Source: an uncultured Collinsella sp. (GTDB lineage Bacteria; Actinomycetota; Coriobacteriia; Coriobacteriales; Coriobacteriaceae). From it: a stretch of DNA of 21,370 nt. The stretch is taken from the NCBI GenBank assembly GCA_900544755.1, contig UQWQ01000030.1, positions 1 to 21,370 on the forward strand, given 5' to 3'. How positions within the stretch are numbered: position 1 is the stretch's first letter; each line of letters begins with the position of its first letter. The translations under genes were made by a program, and so were the position numbers. Shown in pieces: positions 12,735 through 20,132 of this stretch. The notes beneath the pieces are model-generated. The model saw nothing but the letters and a program-made list of their open reading frames with translations. It had not been told where the DNA came from and did not search any database.

Positions 12735-15230
12735 TTAGCTGATTCCCACAAACATGCAGCCCGAGGTGGCACCGCGCAGGCGGGCGGCGGGCTTGCGGCC
12801 GGCTTGCGCTGCCTCGACGGCGCGGCGGACGCGAGCGGTGGCGCGGCCCACCTCATCCGTCTCGAGCAGTGTGCCGTCCACCATAAGACGACGGACGCCG
12901 GCGTCGAGCAGCTGTGGTACCTGCGGCGTGAGGTCGATGGGGTAGGCGTCGTACAAGCGAGAGCGGCCGTGGATGTCGGTACGCACCGGCATGACCTTTC
13001 CGTCGATATTCTTGAGCGAGAGCTTACGGGCACGCAGGCGGCAGCTGGCACAATCGTGGATGCAACCGTTGGCAACCTGCAGAATGCAATGCTCGCTTGT
13101 CATAACGCGCGGGCGGCCAAAGACGGTGATGCCTAGAGCCGCGGGCGCGGCGGCGCCGAGCGAGACAATCTCGTCGAGCGTGATCTCGGGCGAGAGCCAA
13201 AACGCACCGGCTCCGCGCTCGGCAAGCGCCTCCATGCAGGGCGTGTTGTGCACCGGCAGGCAAGAGCGAATCTCGGCCGTGGCGCCAACCTGGGCGGCCA
13301 GGGCAAGCTCAGAGATGTTGCCAATAGCGACCGTGGCGCCGGCAACAACCCATGGGTCAACGCGGACGTGGTCAACGGCGCGGCAGACCTCGTCGAGTGC
13401 GGGCACAATACCCTGCTCAAATGCATCGGCAGGGGAGAGTCCGACAGCCTCGAGCGCGTCGGTGGTCATGTAGATGCGCGTTGCACCCTCCGCGCGAGCG
13501 GCCTCGGCGGCCTCGAGCGAGGTGACGGTAGCGCAGATCTGCGGCTCATCGCGGTAGTGCTCGGGCGCGGGGCGGGAATCATTGGTGACAATCGCCGGTA
13601 GCTCGAGCGTGCGGGCGCGCTCCTCGTACGGTGCCAGAATGGCCTCTTCCAGCGCCTTACAAGCGGCGGCGCGCACCTTGTGCACGGCGGAAAAGCCCAT
13701 GCCGCAACTCTCGTCGAGGGCCACGTCAAAGCTCGCGGCCTCAAAGGGAGAGGAGCCCATGCGCCCGACGTGCTCAACCAGATCGGATGCCTCGACGGCG
13801 CGGGTCTTGGCGGCCTCGACGGTGAAGCCCGTGGCGGTGGCGGTGAGCGCGGGGTCGTCACAGCAGGTGAGCGTGACAGTAAACGGCTTGCCCAGGCGCG
13901 CCACGACGGATACATCAACAGCTCGGCGGCGCAGCACATCGCGCTTGAGCGCGGCGCTGGCAGCGTCAATAGCGCGCTGGCTTCGAATCACGCGCACGCG
14001 GCAGCCCTCGGGCATGCTACGGGGCACGCGACACTCGATAACATCGCCGGCAGCGGCATCATCGGCGGCGATGGTGGTCAGGAACTGGTCGAACTCATCG
14101 TCGTGGCGAAGCTCCAGCAGGTCGCCCTTGCCCACGGGCTCAAACAACTCAATGCGGGCGATGGCGGCGCGGCGACGGCGGTCGTCGGGCTTGAGCCCGC
14201 GCACATCGCGGTTGGCCAGGTGGCTGCCGAGCACCGTGCCCACGATCTGGCCGCGGTTGTTGGAGCGCTCGTAACTCATCATCTCGTCACCCGAGGTACC
14301 GTCCTGATAGGCGTGCGTAAAGTCGCGGTTAAAGCAGCGCTTGAGCTGGCGCTGGCGGGCGGCTTCCTCGTCCTTGGCAACGGTGGCTCCGGATAGCATG
14401 TCGTCAATTTCGTGACGATACACATCAACGATGGAGTACACGTAATCGGGCGCCTTCATGCGGCCCTCGAGCTTGAGCGACGCGGCGCCGGCGTCATACA
14501 GACGGCGAACAAGCTGCGAGGTGTTGGTGTCACGCGGGCACAGCGCGCGCTCGCGACCGGCAGGGGAGAGCGAGCGACCGTTCTCGTCGATCAGCTCGTA
14601 GGGCAAGCGGCAGGGCTGGGCGCACATGCCACGGTTGGCCGATCGTCCCGCCATGGCAAAGCTCGAAAGCAGACACAGGCCCGAATAGCAAAAGCAGATG
14701 GCGCCATGGCTAAAGACCTCAAGGTCCACATCGGGCGCGGCATCGTGAATGGCGGCAATCTCGTCGATGGAAAGCTCGCGCGAGAGGGTCACGCGGTCGG
14801 CGCCCTGCTCGCGGCACCAAAGGGTTCCGCGGTCGTCGTGGATGTTCGTCTGGGTCGAGATATGCGTCTCGATGCTGGGCATCGTGCGTTTGACCTCAAA
14901 GAACAGGCCCCAGTCCTGGATGATGAAGGCGTCGGCGCCCAGCGTGGAGCAGCGATGGATGAGCTGCAGCGCATCGCTCATCTCGGATTCCTTGATGACG
15001 ATGTTGACCGTGACGTAGACGCGCGAGCCGGCCAGATGCGCGGCGCGGCAGGCCTGCTCAAAGGCCTCGTCGGTAAAGTTGGTGGCCTTGCGGCGGGCGT
15101 TGAAGCTGCCCATGCCGCAGTAGATGGCGTCTGCCCCGGCGGCGAGTGCGGCGGCAAAGGGCTCGGGCCCTCCGGCGGGCGCCAAAAGCTCGGGTCTGCG
15201 GTTGGTGGTTCGACTGGCGGTTGCGGTCAT
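12735..15230 (-). CDS. U32-family protein, RlhA/peptidase U32-like
   Basis: An 831-residue protein of the U32 family. Historically called peptidases, several members are now known as radical-type RNA or cofactor hydroxylases; E. coli RlhA hydroxylates 23S rRNA. The N-terminal TIM-barrel block ELLAPAGGPEPFAAALAAGADAIYCG (14-39) is typical. The signature SHGAICFCYSGLC (174-186) and GRSANRGMCAQPCRLPYEL (195-213) supplies C179, C186, C203 and C207 as likely iron-sulfur ligands. The middle part (about 380-560) fits the DUF3656 insert of RlhA-type proteins. The C-terminal part repeats barrel-like sequence and ends with CIHDCASCRLRARKLSLK, the usual second cysteine cluster. Length is normal for the long subfamily. 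The gene precedes the pseudouridine synthase by 15 bases, which supports an RNA-modification role; a peptidase role is less likely. Confidence 0.88.
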   Translation of the reverse strand: MTATASRTTNRRPELLAPAGGPEPFAAALAAGADAIYCGMGSFNARRKATNFTDEAFEQACRAAHLAGSRVYVTVNIVIKESEMSDALQLIHRCSTLGADAFIIQDWGLFFEVKRTMPSIETHISTQTNIHDDRGTLWCREQGADRVTLSRELSIDEIAAIHDAAPDVDLEVFSHGAICFCYSGLCLLSSFAMAGRSANRGMCAQPCRLPYELIDENGRSLSPAGRERALCPRDTNTSQLVRRLYDAGAASLKLEGRMKAPDYVYSIVDVYRHEIDDMLSGATVAKDEEAARQRQLKRCFNRDFTHAYQDGTSGDEMMSYERSNNRGQIVGTVLGSHLANRDVRGLKPDDRRRRAAIARIELFEPVGKGDLLELRHDDEFDQFLTTIAADDAAAGDVIECRVPRSMPEGCRVRVIRSQRAIDAASAALKRDVLRRRAVDVSVVARLGKPFTVTLTCCDDPALTATATGFTVEAAKTRAVEASDLVEHVGRMGSSPFEAASFDVALDESCGMGFSAVHKVRAAACKALEEAILAPYEERARTLELPAIVTNDSRPAPEHYRDEPQICATVTSLEAAEAARAEGATRIYMTTDALEAVGLSPADAFEQGIVPALDEVCRAVDHVRVDPWVVAGATVAIGNISELALAAQVGATAEIRSCLPVHNTPCMEALAERGAGAFWLSPEITLDEIVSLGAAAPAALGITVFGRPRVMTSEHCILQVANGCIHDCASCRLRARKLSLKNIDGKVMPVRTDIHGRSRLYDAYPIDLTPQVPQLLDAGVRRLMVDGTLLETDEVGRATARVRRAVEAAQAGRKPAARLRGATSGCMFVGIS

Positions 15231-15262
15231 ATCCTGCCTTTCAAAATGCTCAGATAATCAAA

Positions 15263-15268
15263 AGTATA
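15263..15268 (-). promoter_or_regulatory. -10 box of the U32 gene
   Basis: TATACT on the minus strand, 33 bases before the U32 start. No good -35 hexamer is seen 16-18 bases further upstream. The ribosome binding site is AAAGGCAGGA just before the ATG. Confidence 0.4.
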
Positions 15269-15412
15269 GTGGTGCCGTCGCGGCAGGCGATGCCCGTGCT
15301 CTAAGCGGGATAAAGTCTTCAGCAGCTTGGACTGGCTGCTTCACATGAGAACCGTTCAGCGGTCCGGGGAAACCGTTGGGCGATAAAATATTCTCGCAAC
15401 GTGATAATAATC

Positions 15413-15441
15413 TTGCATCGCGCGGACACCTTGAGTACTAT
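15413..15441 (+). promoter_or_regulatory. Probable sigma-70-type promoter of ridA
   Basis: TTGCAT (15413-15418) and TACTAT (15436-15441) are separated by exactly 17 bases. Transcription would start near 15448 and leave a leader of about 80 bases to the ATG at 15529. The rest of the 298-base gap between the U32 gene and ridA shows no further signal. Confidence 0.5.
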
Positions 15442-15528
15442 CCCAATCAAGCGCGGTGTTCAGACCGAACTGTGCCTCCCGGTGTGAACGCCGCGCTCCC
15501 GTTCCCTTTTACTTGTAAGGAGAAAAAC

Positions 15529-15906
15529 ATGAGCAAGACCGTCGTGTCTTCCGATAACGCACCCGCAGCCATCGGCCCGTATTCCCCTGGTATCCAGACC
15601 GGCAACATGGTGTTCCTGTCCGGCCAGCTGGGCATCGATCCCGCAACTGGCAAGATGCCCGAGGGCGTCGAGGCCCAGGCCAAGCAGTCCCTTGCTAACG
15701 TCGAGGCCCTGCTGACCGCTGCCGGCGCCACCTTTGCCGATGTCGTCAAGACCACAGTCTACCTGGCTGACATTGCCGACTTCGCCGCCGTGAACGAGAT
15801 CTACGCCTCCAAGTTCGAGGCCCCGTTCCCCGCGCGCAGCGCTTTCCAGGTTGCCGCTCTTCCGGCTGGCGGTCTGGTCGAGATCGAGGTTGTCGCCGCT
15901 CTCTAA
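15529..15906 (+). CDS. ridA: RidA-family enamine/imine deaminase
   Basis: A 125-residue protein of the RidA (YjgF/YER057c/UK114) family. It hydrolyses reactive enamines and imines such as 2-aminoacrylate to keto acids plus ammonia. Matching motifs are AIGPYSPGIQTGNMVFLSGQLG (14-35), NVEALLTAAG, VVKTTVYLADIADF and the C-terminal PARSAFQVAALPAGGLVEIE. The substrate-binding arginine is R103 and the conserved glutamate E120, close to R105 and E120 of the E. coli enzyme. A longer in-frame start at 15376 exists, but AAGGAG (15517-15522) sets the start at 15529 and gives the normal family length. A shared terminator follows. The nearby ssnA/ygfK genes belong to clusters that often carry a diaminopropionate ammonia-lyase, which makes 2-aminoacrylate; RidA would suit that step. 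Confidence 0.93.
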   Translation: MSKTVVSSDNAPAAIGPYSPGIQTGNMVFLSGQLGIDPATGKMPEGVEAQAKQSLANVEALLTAAGATFADVVKTTVYLADIADFAAVNEIYASKFEAPFPARSAFQVAALPAGGLVEIEVVAAL

Positions 15907-15936
15907 GGTGTTGGTAACAACTAAACATGACATGCA

Positions 15937-15974
15937 AAAAGACCCTGCAGCGCGTGTGAGCTGCAGGGTCTTTT
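15937..15974. terminator. Bidirectional terminator between ridA and regulator
   Basis: AAAAGACCCTGCAGC (15937-15951) and GCTGCAGGGTCTTTT (15960-15974) form a perfect 15-bp stem with an 8-base loop. A and T runs at the two ends make it work for ridA on the plus strand and for the YheO-type regulator on the minus strand. Confidence 0.9.
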
Positions 15975-16028
15975 GTCAAGCGATGCGACAAAAATGATCC
16001 GTTTCCCTTCGTCCCCAAGGGATCACGT

Positions 16029-16685
16029 TTAGCCCTCCTTGCGGACTTTTTGCAGGTAGCGGTAGACGCTGGGCTCCGAGATGCCCAGCGAGGTGGCGGC
16101 GCAGGCCACGGCGCCCTTGAGCATGAACACCCCGTTGCCGTTGAGGTGGCGAATGACGTCCACGCGGTCGCTCTGACCAAGCGACGCTACATCCAGCCCG
16201 CGCGCGCTCAGCAACTCGGCAATGCTGCGGTCGATGAGCTCCTGTGTGGACTCCGAAAGGCTTTCGACCTCGATAGGGGCGGGCTCCGTGCGCGTCGGCG
16301 CCGCGTCGAAGCACGCCATGAGCTGCTGCGCCATGGCGTTGATGGAGCGCACGGTCGAGAGATCGGTGTTGACGCAGAGCATACCGACGATCTCGTCATT
16401 CTCGCGGATAAAGTACGTCGCTGACTCCAACGTCTTGCCGCCGGCACCGCGCCCCTCGTAGCCCGTAATAAACGGCAGGTCGCGATACTTGGCGTCGTGC
16501 ATGATCTTGAGTGCCAGATCGGTGGCGGGACCGCCGACCTTGCGGCCGCTCACGATGCCGTTGCGAATATCGACGATGGCGTGGTCGGGATCCGAGAAAT
16601 CGTGCAGCACGATTTCGCTGTTTTTGCCGAGTATCTGCTCCAGAAAATCGACCATCGGCAAAAAGCGACGTACGGTCTCGTTCAC
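16029..16685 (-). CDS. YheO/DauR-type PAS-HTH transcriptional regulator
   Basis: A 218-residue predicted DNA-binding regulator. The N-terminal YheO-like PAS domain (about 5-115 from the start used) shows FLEQILGKNSEIVLHDFSDP, then VSGRKVGGPATDLALKIM, ESATYFIRENDEIVGMLCVN and the domain's closing residues. The C-terminal DauR-type helix-turn-helix contains GVFMLKGAVACAATSLGISE followed by PSVYRYLQKVRKEG. An ATG at 16736 is in frame. The GTG at 16685 is preferred because AAGGAG (16697-16692) lies 6 bases upstream and family proteins begin at this point. The gene is transcribed divergently from the purine permease and convergently with ridA. The ligand is unknown; position suggests control of the purine genes. 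Confidence 0.85.
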   Translation of the reverse strand: MNETVRRFLPMVDFLEQILGKNSEIVLHDFSDPDHAIVDIRNGIVSGRKVGGPATDLALKIMHDAKYRDLPFITGYEGRGAGGKTLESATYFIRENDEIVGMLCVNTDLSTVRSINAMAQQLMACFDAAPTRTEPAPIEVESLSESTQELIDRSIAELLSARGLDVASLGQSDRVDVIRHLNGNGVFMLKGAVACAATSLGISEPSVYRYLQKVRKEG

Positions 16686-17037
16686 GGGCAACTCCTTTGG
16701 GTGAAATCGGAAATGATCATAACAATTTTTTCTCATGGTAACACGGTGTCTATTGACTCACATATTCGCAGGTACATTGCGTAATACAGATGAGCGGTAG
16801 GTATTTGGCGGTAAACGGTCGACCAAAAGAAAAGTTAGATGTTATTTTGAACAGACACTTTCCTGACCTGCGGAAATGCATTATCTCAGCTGAAGAATAG
16901 TCTGATAACAAAAAATTATTATTGAGAATGAGAATCATCTTTAATACGATATGCAACGAAGGCACAACCTCAACCCCGCACTGCGTCACAATAGAGCGTT
17001 AGATGCGAAAACAACTATTTCGAGGATTGGTGGTCAA
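16686..17037. promoter_or_regulatory. Divergent, AT-rich regulatory region
   Basis: This 352-base gap is clearly richer in A+T than its surroundings. Toward the permease, TTGAGA (16922-16927) and TACGAT (16945-16950) with 17 bases between form a good promoter, giving a leader of about 80 bases. It overlaps TGAGAATGAGAATCA (16923-16937), which resembles a 7-1-7 Fur-type box with three mismatches to TGATAATnATTATCA. Toward the regulator, TATGAT on the minus strand (16721-16716) is a likely -10. No known riboswitch was recognised. Confidence 0.45.
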
Positions 17038-18432
17038 ATGACCCAGGAGACGGTTAAGAACGGCACTGAAGCCCTGTTCACTCGTGAAGGCATGCCTCCC
17101 GTTAAGGAAATGATCCCGTGTGCCCTTCAGCACGTACTGGCATCGTTTGCCGGCATCATCACCCCGGCTGTCATCATGGCCGGCGTCTACGGCTTTAATA
17201 GCCAGCAGAGCACCGACATCATCCAGGTCGCGCTCATTCTTTCGGCAATCGACACGGCCCTTCAGGCCTTCGCTCCCTTCCGTCGCATCGGCGGCGGCCT
17301 GCCCATCGTCATGGGCGTTTCGTTCGCGTTCCTGCCGGCTCTGCAGGCCATGGGTGCCTCGGGCTTTAGCTTTGGTGCGCTGCTGGGCGGCGAGATCGTC
17401 GGCGGCGCCGTCGCGGTCCTCTTTGGTCTGGCCTACAGCAAGATCAAGTGGCTGTTCCCGCCCGTCGTGACCGGTACGGTCATCTTCTCCATTGGCGTCT
17501 CTCTCTATCCCACGGCCGTCAAGTATATGGCCGGCGGTATGGGTACGCCGCTATGGGGCACCCCGCAGGCCTGGTGCGTCGCTCTTATCACCTTCGCCGT
17601 GGTCTTTGCGCTCGCCAACTTTGGCAAGGGCACGCTCAAGCTGGGATCCGTGTTCTTTGGCATGATCGTTGGCATGATCGTCTCCATCCCCTTTGGCATG
17701 ATCGACTTCTCCAGCGTCGCCACCGCTCAGGTCTTCGCCCTTCCCAAGCTCATGCCCTACGCGCTCGAGTTTGATCCCGAGGTCTGCATTACCCTCGCTG
17801 TCGTGTTCCCCATGGTTGCCATCCAGGTTATCGGCGACGTTTCCGCCGCCTGCCTGGGCTCCATCGACCGTATGCCCACCGAGCGCGAGCTCTCCGGCGC
17901 TATCGTGTCCCAGGGCCTCACCTCTATGGTCGGCGGCCTGCTGGGCGGTCTTCCCACCAGCGCCCTTGGCCAGAACGTGGGCATCATCTGCTCCAACAAG
18001 GTCGTCAACAAGTGGGTCTTTGTGATCATCGCGGCCGTCTTTGCCATCGCCGGTCTGTTCCCGCAGCTCTCTGCCGTCCTTTCCGCTATCCCGCAGCCCG
18101 TCATCGGCGGCGCGACCGTCGGCGTCTTTGGCACCATCACCATGAACGGCGTGCGCATGTTCACCCGCGAGGGCCTCACGCAGCGCACTACCACCATCGT
18201 CGGTACCTCCGTCGTCTTTGGCCTGGGTATCTGGATGGCCAGCGGTTGCCTTGCCGGCGAGGGTATGCCCGCCTGGGTATCCACCGTCATCGGCTCCAAT
18301 GCCGTAACCCCCACCGCCATTATGGCCATTGTCCTTAACCTGATCCTTCCGCAGACGCCGGTCGTGGCTCAGCACATCGATGCTGCCAAGGACGCTGCCG
18401 TGGATCTGGTCTTGCCCGAGAGCAAGAAGTAA
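17038..18432 (+). CDS. NCS2-family purine (xanthine/urate) permease
   Basis: A 464-residue membrane transporter of the nucleobase-ascorbate (NCS2) family, which takes up xanthine, urate or uracil with protons. Nearly the whole protein is hydrophobic helices. Family marks include CALQHVLASFAGIITPAVI (about 24-42), the central FPPVVTGTVIFSIGVSL, IGDVSAACLGSIDR (TM8) and GQNVGIICSNKVVNKW (TM10), the last matching QNxGxxxxT[RKG] with the threonine changed to asparagine. Two binding-site positions carry glutamine: Q263 where most members have glutamate before xxGD, and Q312. The in-frame ATG at 16951 is passed over because 17038 has a purine-rich CGAGGA upstream and starts the usual N-terminus. 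Placement before ssnA and ygfK points to a purine substrate. Confidence 0.9.
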   Translation: MTQETVKNGTEALFTREGMPPVKEMIPCALQHVLASFAGIITPAVIMAGVYGFNSQQSTDIIQVALILSAIDTALQAFAPFRRIGGGLPIVMGVSFAFLPALQAMGASGFSFGALLGGEIVGGAVAVLFGLAYSKIKWLFPPVVTGTVIFSIGVSLYPTAVKYMAGGMGTPLWGTPQAWCVALITFAVVFALANFGKGTLKLGSVFFGMIVGMIVSIPFGMIDFSSVATAQVFALPKLMPYALEFDPEVCITLAVVFPMVAIQVIGDVSAACLGSIDRMPTERELSGAIVSQGLTSMVGGLLGGLPTSALGQNVGIICSNKVVNKWVFVIIAAVFAIAGLFPQLSAVLSAIPQPVIGGATVGVFGTITMNGVRMFTREGLTQRTTTIVGTSVVFGLGIWMASGCLAGEGMPAWVSTVIGSNAVTPTAIMAIVLNLILPQTPVVAQHIDAAKDAAVDLVLPESKK

Positions 18433-18448
18433 CCAATTCGGTGCTATT

Positions 18449-18480
18449 CGTCGGCGGGCGCATCGCCTCGTCCGCCGACG
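18449..18480 (+). terminator. Hairpin between permease and ssnA
   Basis: CGTCGGCGG (18449-18457) pairs with CCGCCGACG (18472-18480). No T-tract follows, so it is a poor intrinsic terminator and may only lower transcription or mark the mRNA end. The remaining 147 bases to the ssnA start (18481-18627) show no clear promoter. Confidence 0.45.
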
Positions 18481-18627
18481 TCATGCGGCGCCAAGCCGCA
18501 CTTCAAAGGGTTTGTCCCTTTGGTGAAGCGTTGACGGGAGAGGGCCCGTTTCCGGTGTAGGCCGGCGCTTCGCACTCCGCCATGTCAGAGGTGTCAAACC
18601 CCGCCCCTGATGTTGAAGGGAGCATTC

Positions 18628-19983
18628 ATGCTTCTGGTCGCTAACGGTTCCGTTTTTACCCGCAACGCTCAGACCCCGTTCATTCCCAACGGCGCGGTCG
18701 CCATTGACGGAGATACGATCGTCGAAGTAGGTCCCGAGTGCGAGCTCAAGGCCAAGTACCCGGATGCCGAGTACGTCGACGCCCAGGGCAACCTCATCAT
18801 GCCCGGACTCATCAATTGCCACACCCACATCTACTCGGGTCTGGCCCGCGGCCTTGCCATTAAGGGCTGCAACCCCACCAACTTCCTGGAGAATCTTGAG
18901 CAGCAGTGGTGGAAGATCGATGACAACCTGACGCTCGACGGCACCAAGGCCAGCGCCTATGCCACGATTCTTGACTCCATCCGCGATGGCGTCACCACGA
19001 TCTTCGATCATCATGCGAGCTTCTGCGAAATCCCGGGAAGCCTCTTTACCATTAAGGATGCAGCTCAGGAGCTGGGCATGCGTTCGTGCCTGTGCTACGA
19101 GGTCTCCGATCGCCGCGGCCAGGAAAAATGCGACCAGGCCATTGCCGAGAACGCCGAATTTGCCCAGTGGGCCGCCAAGGAGCGTCGCGATAACGACAAC
19201 CACATGATCGCCGCCATGTTTGGCGGTCACGCCACCTTTACGCTGCCGGACGAGACCATGGACAAGATGGCCGAGGCCAACAACGGCCTGACCGGCTTCC
19301 ACATCCATGTGTGCGAGGGCATGAATGACGTGTGGGACTCCCGCCTCAACCGCGGTGGCATCAGTCCCGTCGAGCGCCTGCTGCAGCACAACCTGCTGGG
19401 TCCCGACACCATGCTCGGCCACTGCATCCACGTGACGCCCGCCGAGATGGATATCGTCAAGGAGTCTGGCACCTGGCTCGTCAACAACCCCGAATCCAAT
19501 ATGGGCAACGCCGTGGGCTGCGCCCCCGTGCTCGAATTCTTCCGCCGCGGCATCCCCGTGTGCATGGGCACCGACGCCTACACCCACGATATGCTCGAGA
19601 GCCTTAAGGTTTTCCTGATCATTCAGCGCCACAACGCCGCTATGCCCAACGTGGGCTGGTGCGAGGCCATGACGATGCTGTTCGAGAACAACGCCAAGAT
19701 GGCGAGCAAGTACTTCGATCGCAAGCTCGGCGTGCTTGAGCCCGGCGCCGCCGCCGACGTCATCGTCATGGACTACAAGCCCTTTACGCCGCTGAGCGAG
19801 GAGAATATCGACGGCCATATGCTCTTTGGCATGATGGGCAAAAACTGCCGCACTACCATCATCAACGGCCGCGTCCTGTACAAGGATCGCGAGTTCGTTG
19901 GCATTGATGAGGACAAGATCAACGCGTGGACCATGGCTGAGTCCAAGAAGCTCTGGAGCACGCTCAACGATCGCGCCTACTAA
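18628..19983 (+). CDS. ssnA: SsnA-family amidohydrolase
   Basis: A 451-residue metal-dependent hydrolase of the amidohydrolase superfamily, matching SsnA of selenium-associated molybdenum-hydroxylase clusters. SsnA is reported as part of anaerobic purine breakdown, presumably opening or deaminating a purine-derived ring. Metal-site residues are visible: H65 and H67 in NCHTHIYSGLARG, H225/H227 in GFHIHVCEG, H265 in LGHCIHV and D316 in MGTDA. NNPESNMGNAVG before the aspartate is typical of the deaminase-like branch. Start 18628 follows AAGGGA by 6 bases; an in-frame ATG at 18610 lacks such a site. The gene shares its strand with the permease and ygfK and is separated from ygfK by 149 bases with a strong hairpin. 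Guanine deaminase is the main alternative, but the neighbour ygfK favours SsnA. Confidence 0.9.
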   Translation: MLLVANGSVFTRNAQTPFIPNGAVAIDGDTIVEVGPECELKAKYPDAEYVDAQGNLIMPGLINCHTHIYSGLARGLAIKGCNPTNFLENLEQQWWKIDDNLTLDGTKASAYATILDSIRDGVTTIFDHHASFCEIPGSLFTIKDAAQELGMRSCLCYEVSDRRGQEKCDQAIAENAEFAQWAAKERRDNDNHMIAAMFGGHATFTLPDETMDKMAEANNGLTGFHIHVCEGMNDVWDSRLNRGGISPVERLLQHNLLGPDTMLGHCIHVTPAEMDIVKESGTWLVNNPESNMGNAVGCAPVLEFFRRGIPVCMGTDAYTHDMLESLKVFLIIQRHNAAMPNVGWCEAMTMLFENNAKMASKYFDRKLGVLEPGAAADVIVMDYKPFTPLSEENIDGHMLFGMMGKNCRTTIINGRVLYKDREFVGIDEDKINAWTMAESKKLWSTLNDRAY

Positions 19984-19999
19984 TTCACAAGTAGTTTCG

Positions 20000-20033
20000 C
20001 GCGCGTCGGATGTTTCGCCGCATCCGACGCGCG
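20000..20033 (+). terminator. Strong hairpin between ssnA and ygfK
   Basis: CGCGCGTCGGATG (20000-20012) pairs perfectly over 13 bases with CATCCGACGCGCG (20021-20033), 8-base loop. What follows is TATAGG, not a T-run. It may be an mRNA-stabilising 3' structure or an inefficient terminator that sets the ssnA:ygfK ratio. Confidence 0.5.
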
Positions 20034-20132
20034 TATAGGCGGCCTCCGCGGGGTCGCCGGCGCTGTGCTAGCGCTACACCGTATTTGCGCCCGCCGCGCG
20101 GTCTCGCCGGGCGTTACAGAGAGGAGCTCACT

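Noticed and set aside
13680..15257. Long plus-strand open frames opposite the U32 gene
   Set aside because: The minus strand encodes an unmistakable U32 protein; the plus-strand translations are low-complexity shadows.
15376..15528. 51-codon N-terminal extension of RidA
   Set aside because: Family length, motif position and the AAGGAG site all place the start at 15529; the extension covers the likely promoter.
16750..16989. 79-codon minus-strand frame in the regulator-permease gap
   Set aside because: It lies in an AT-rich regulatory region with no ribosome binding site and no recognisable domain.
18481..19818. 445-codon minus-strand open frame
   Set aside because: Shadow of ssnA, whose metal-binding motifs are all on the plus strand.
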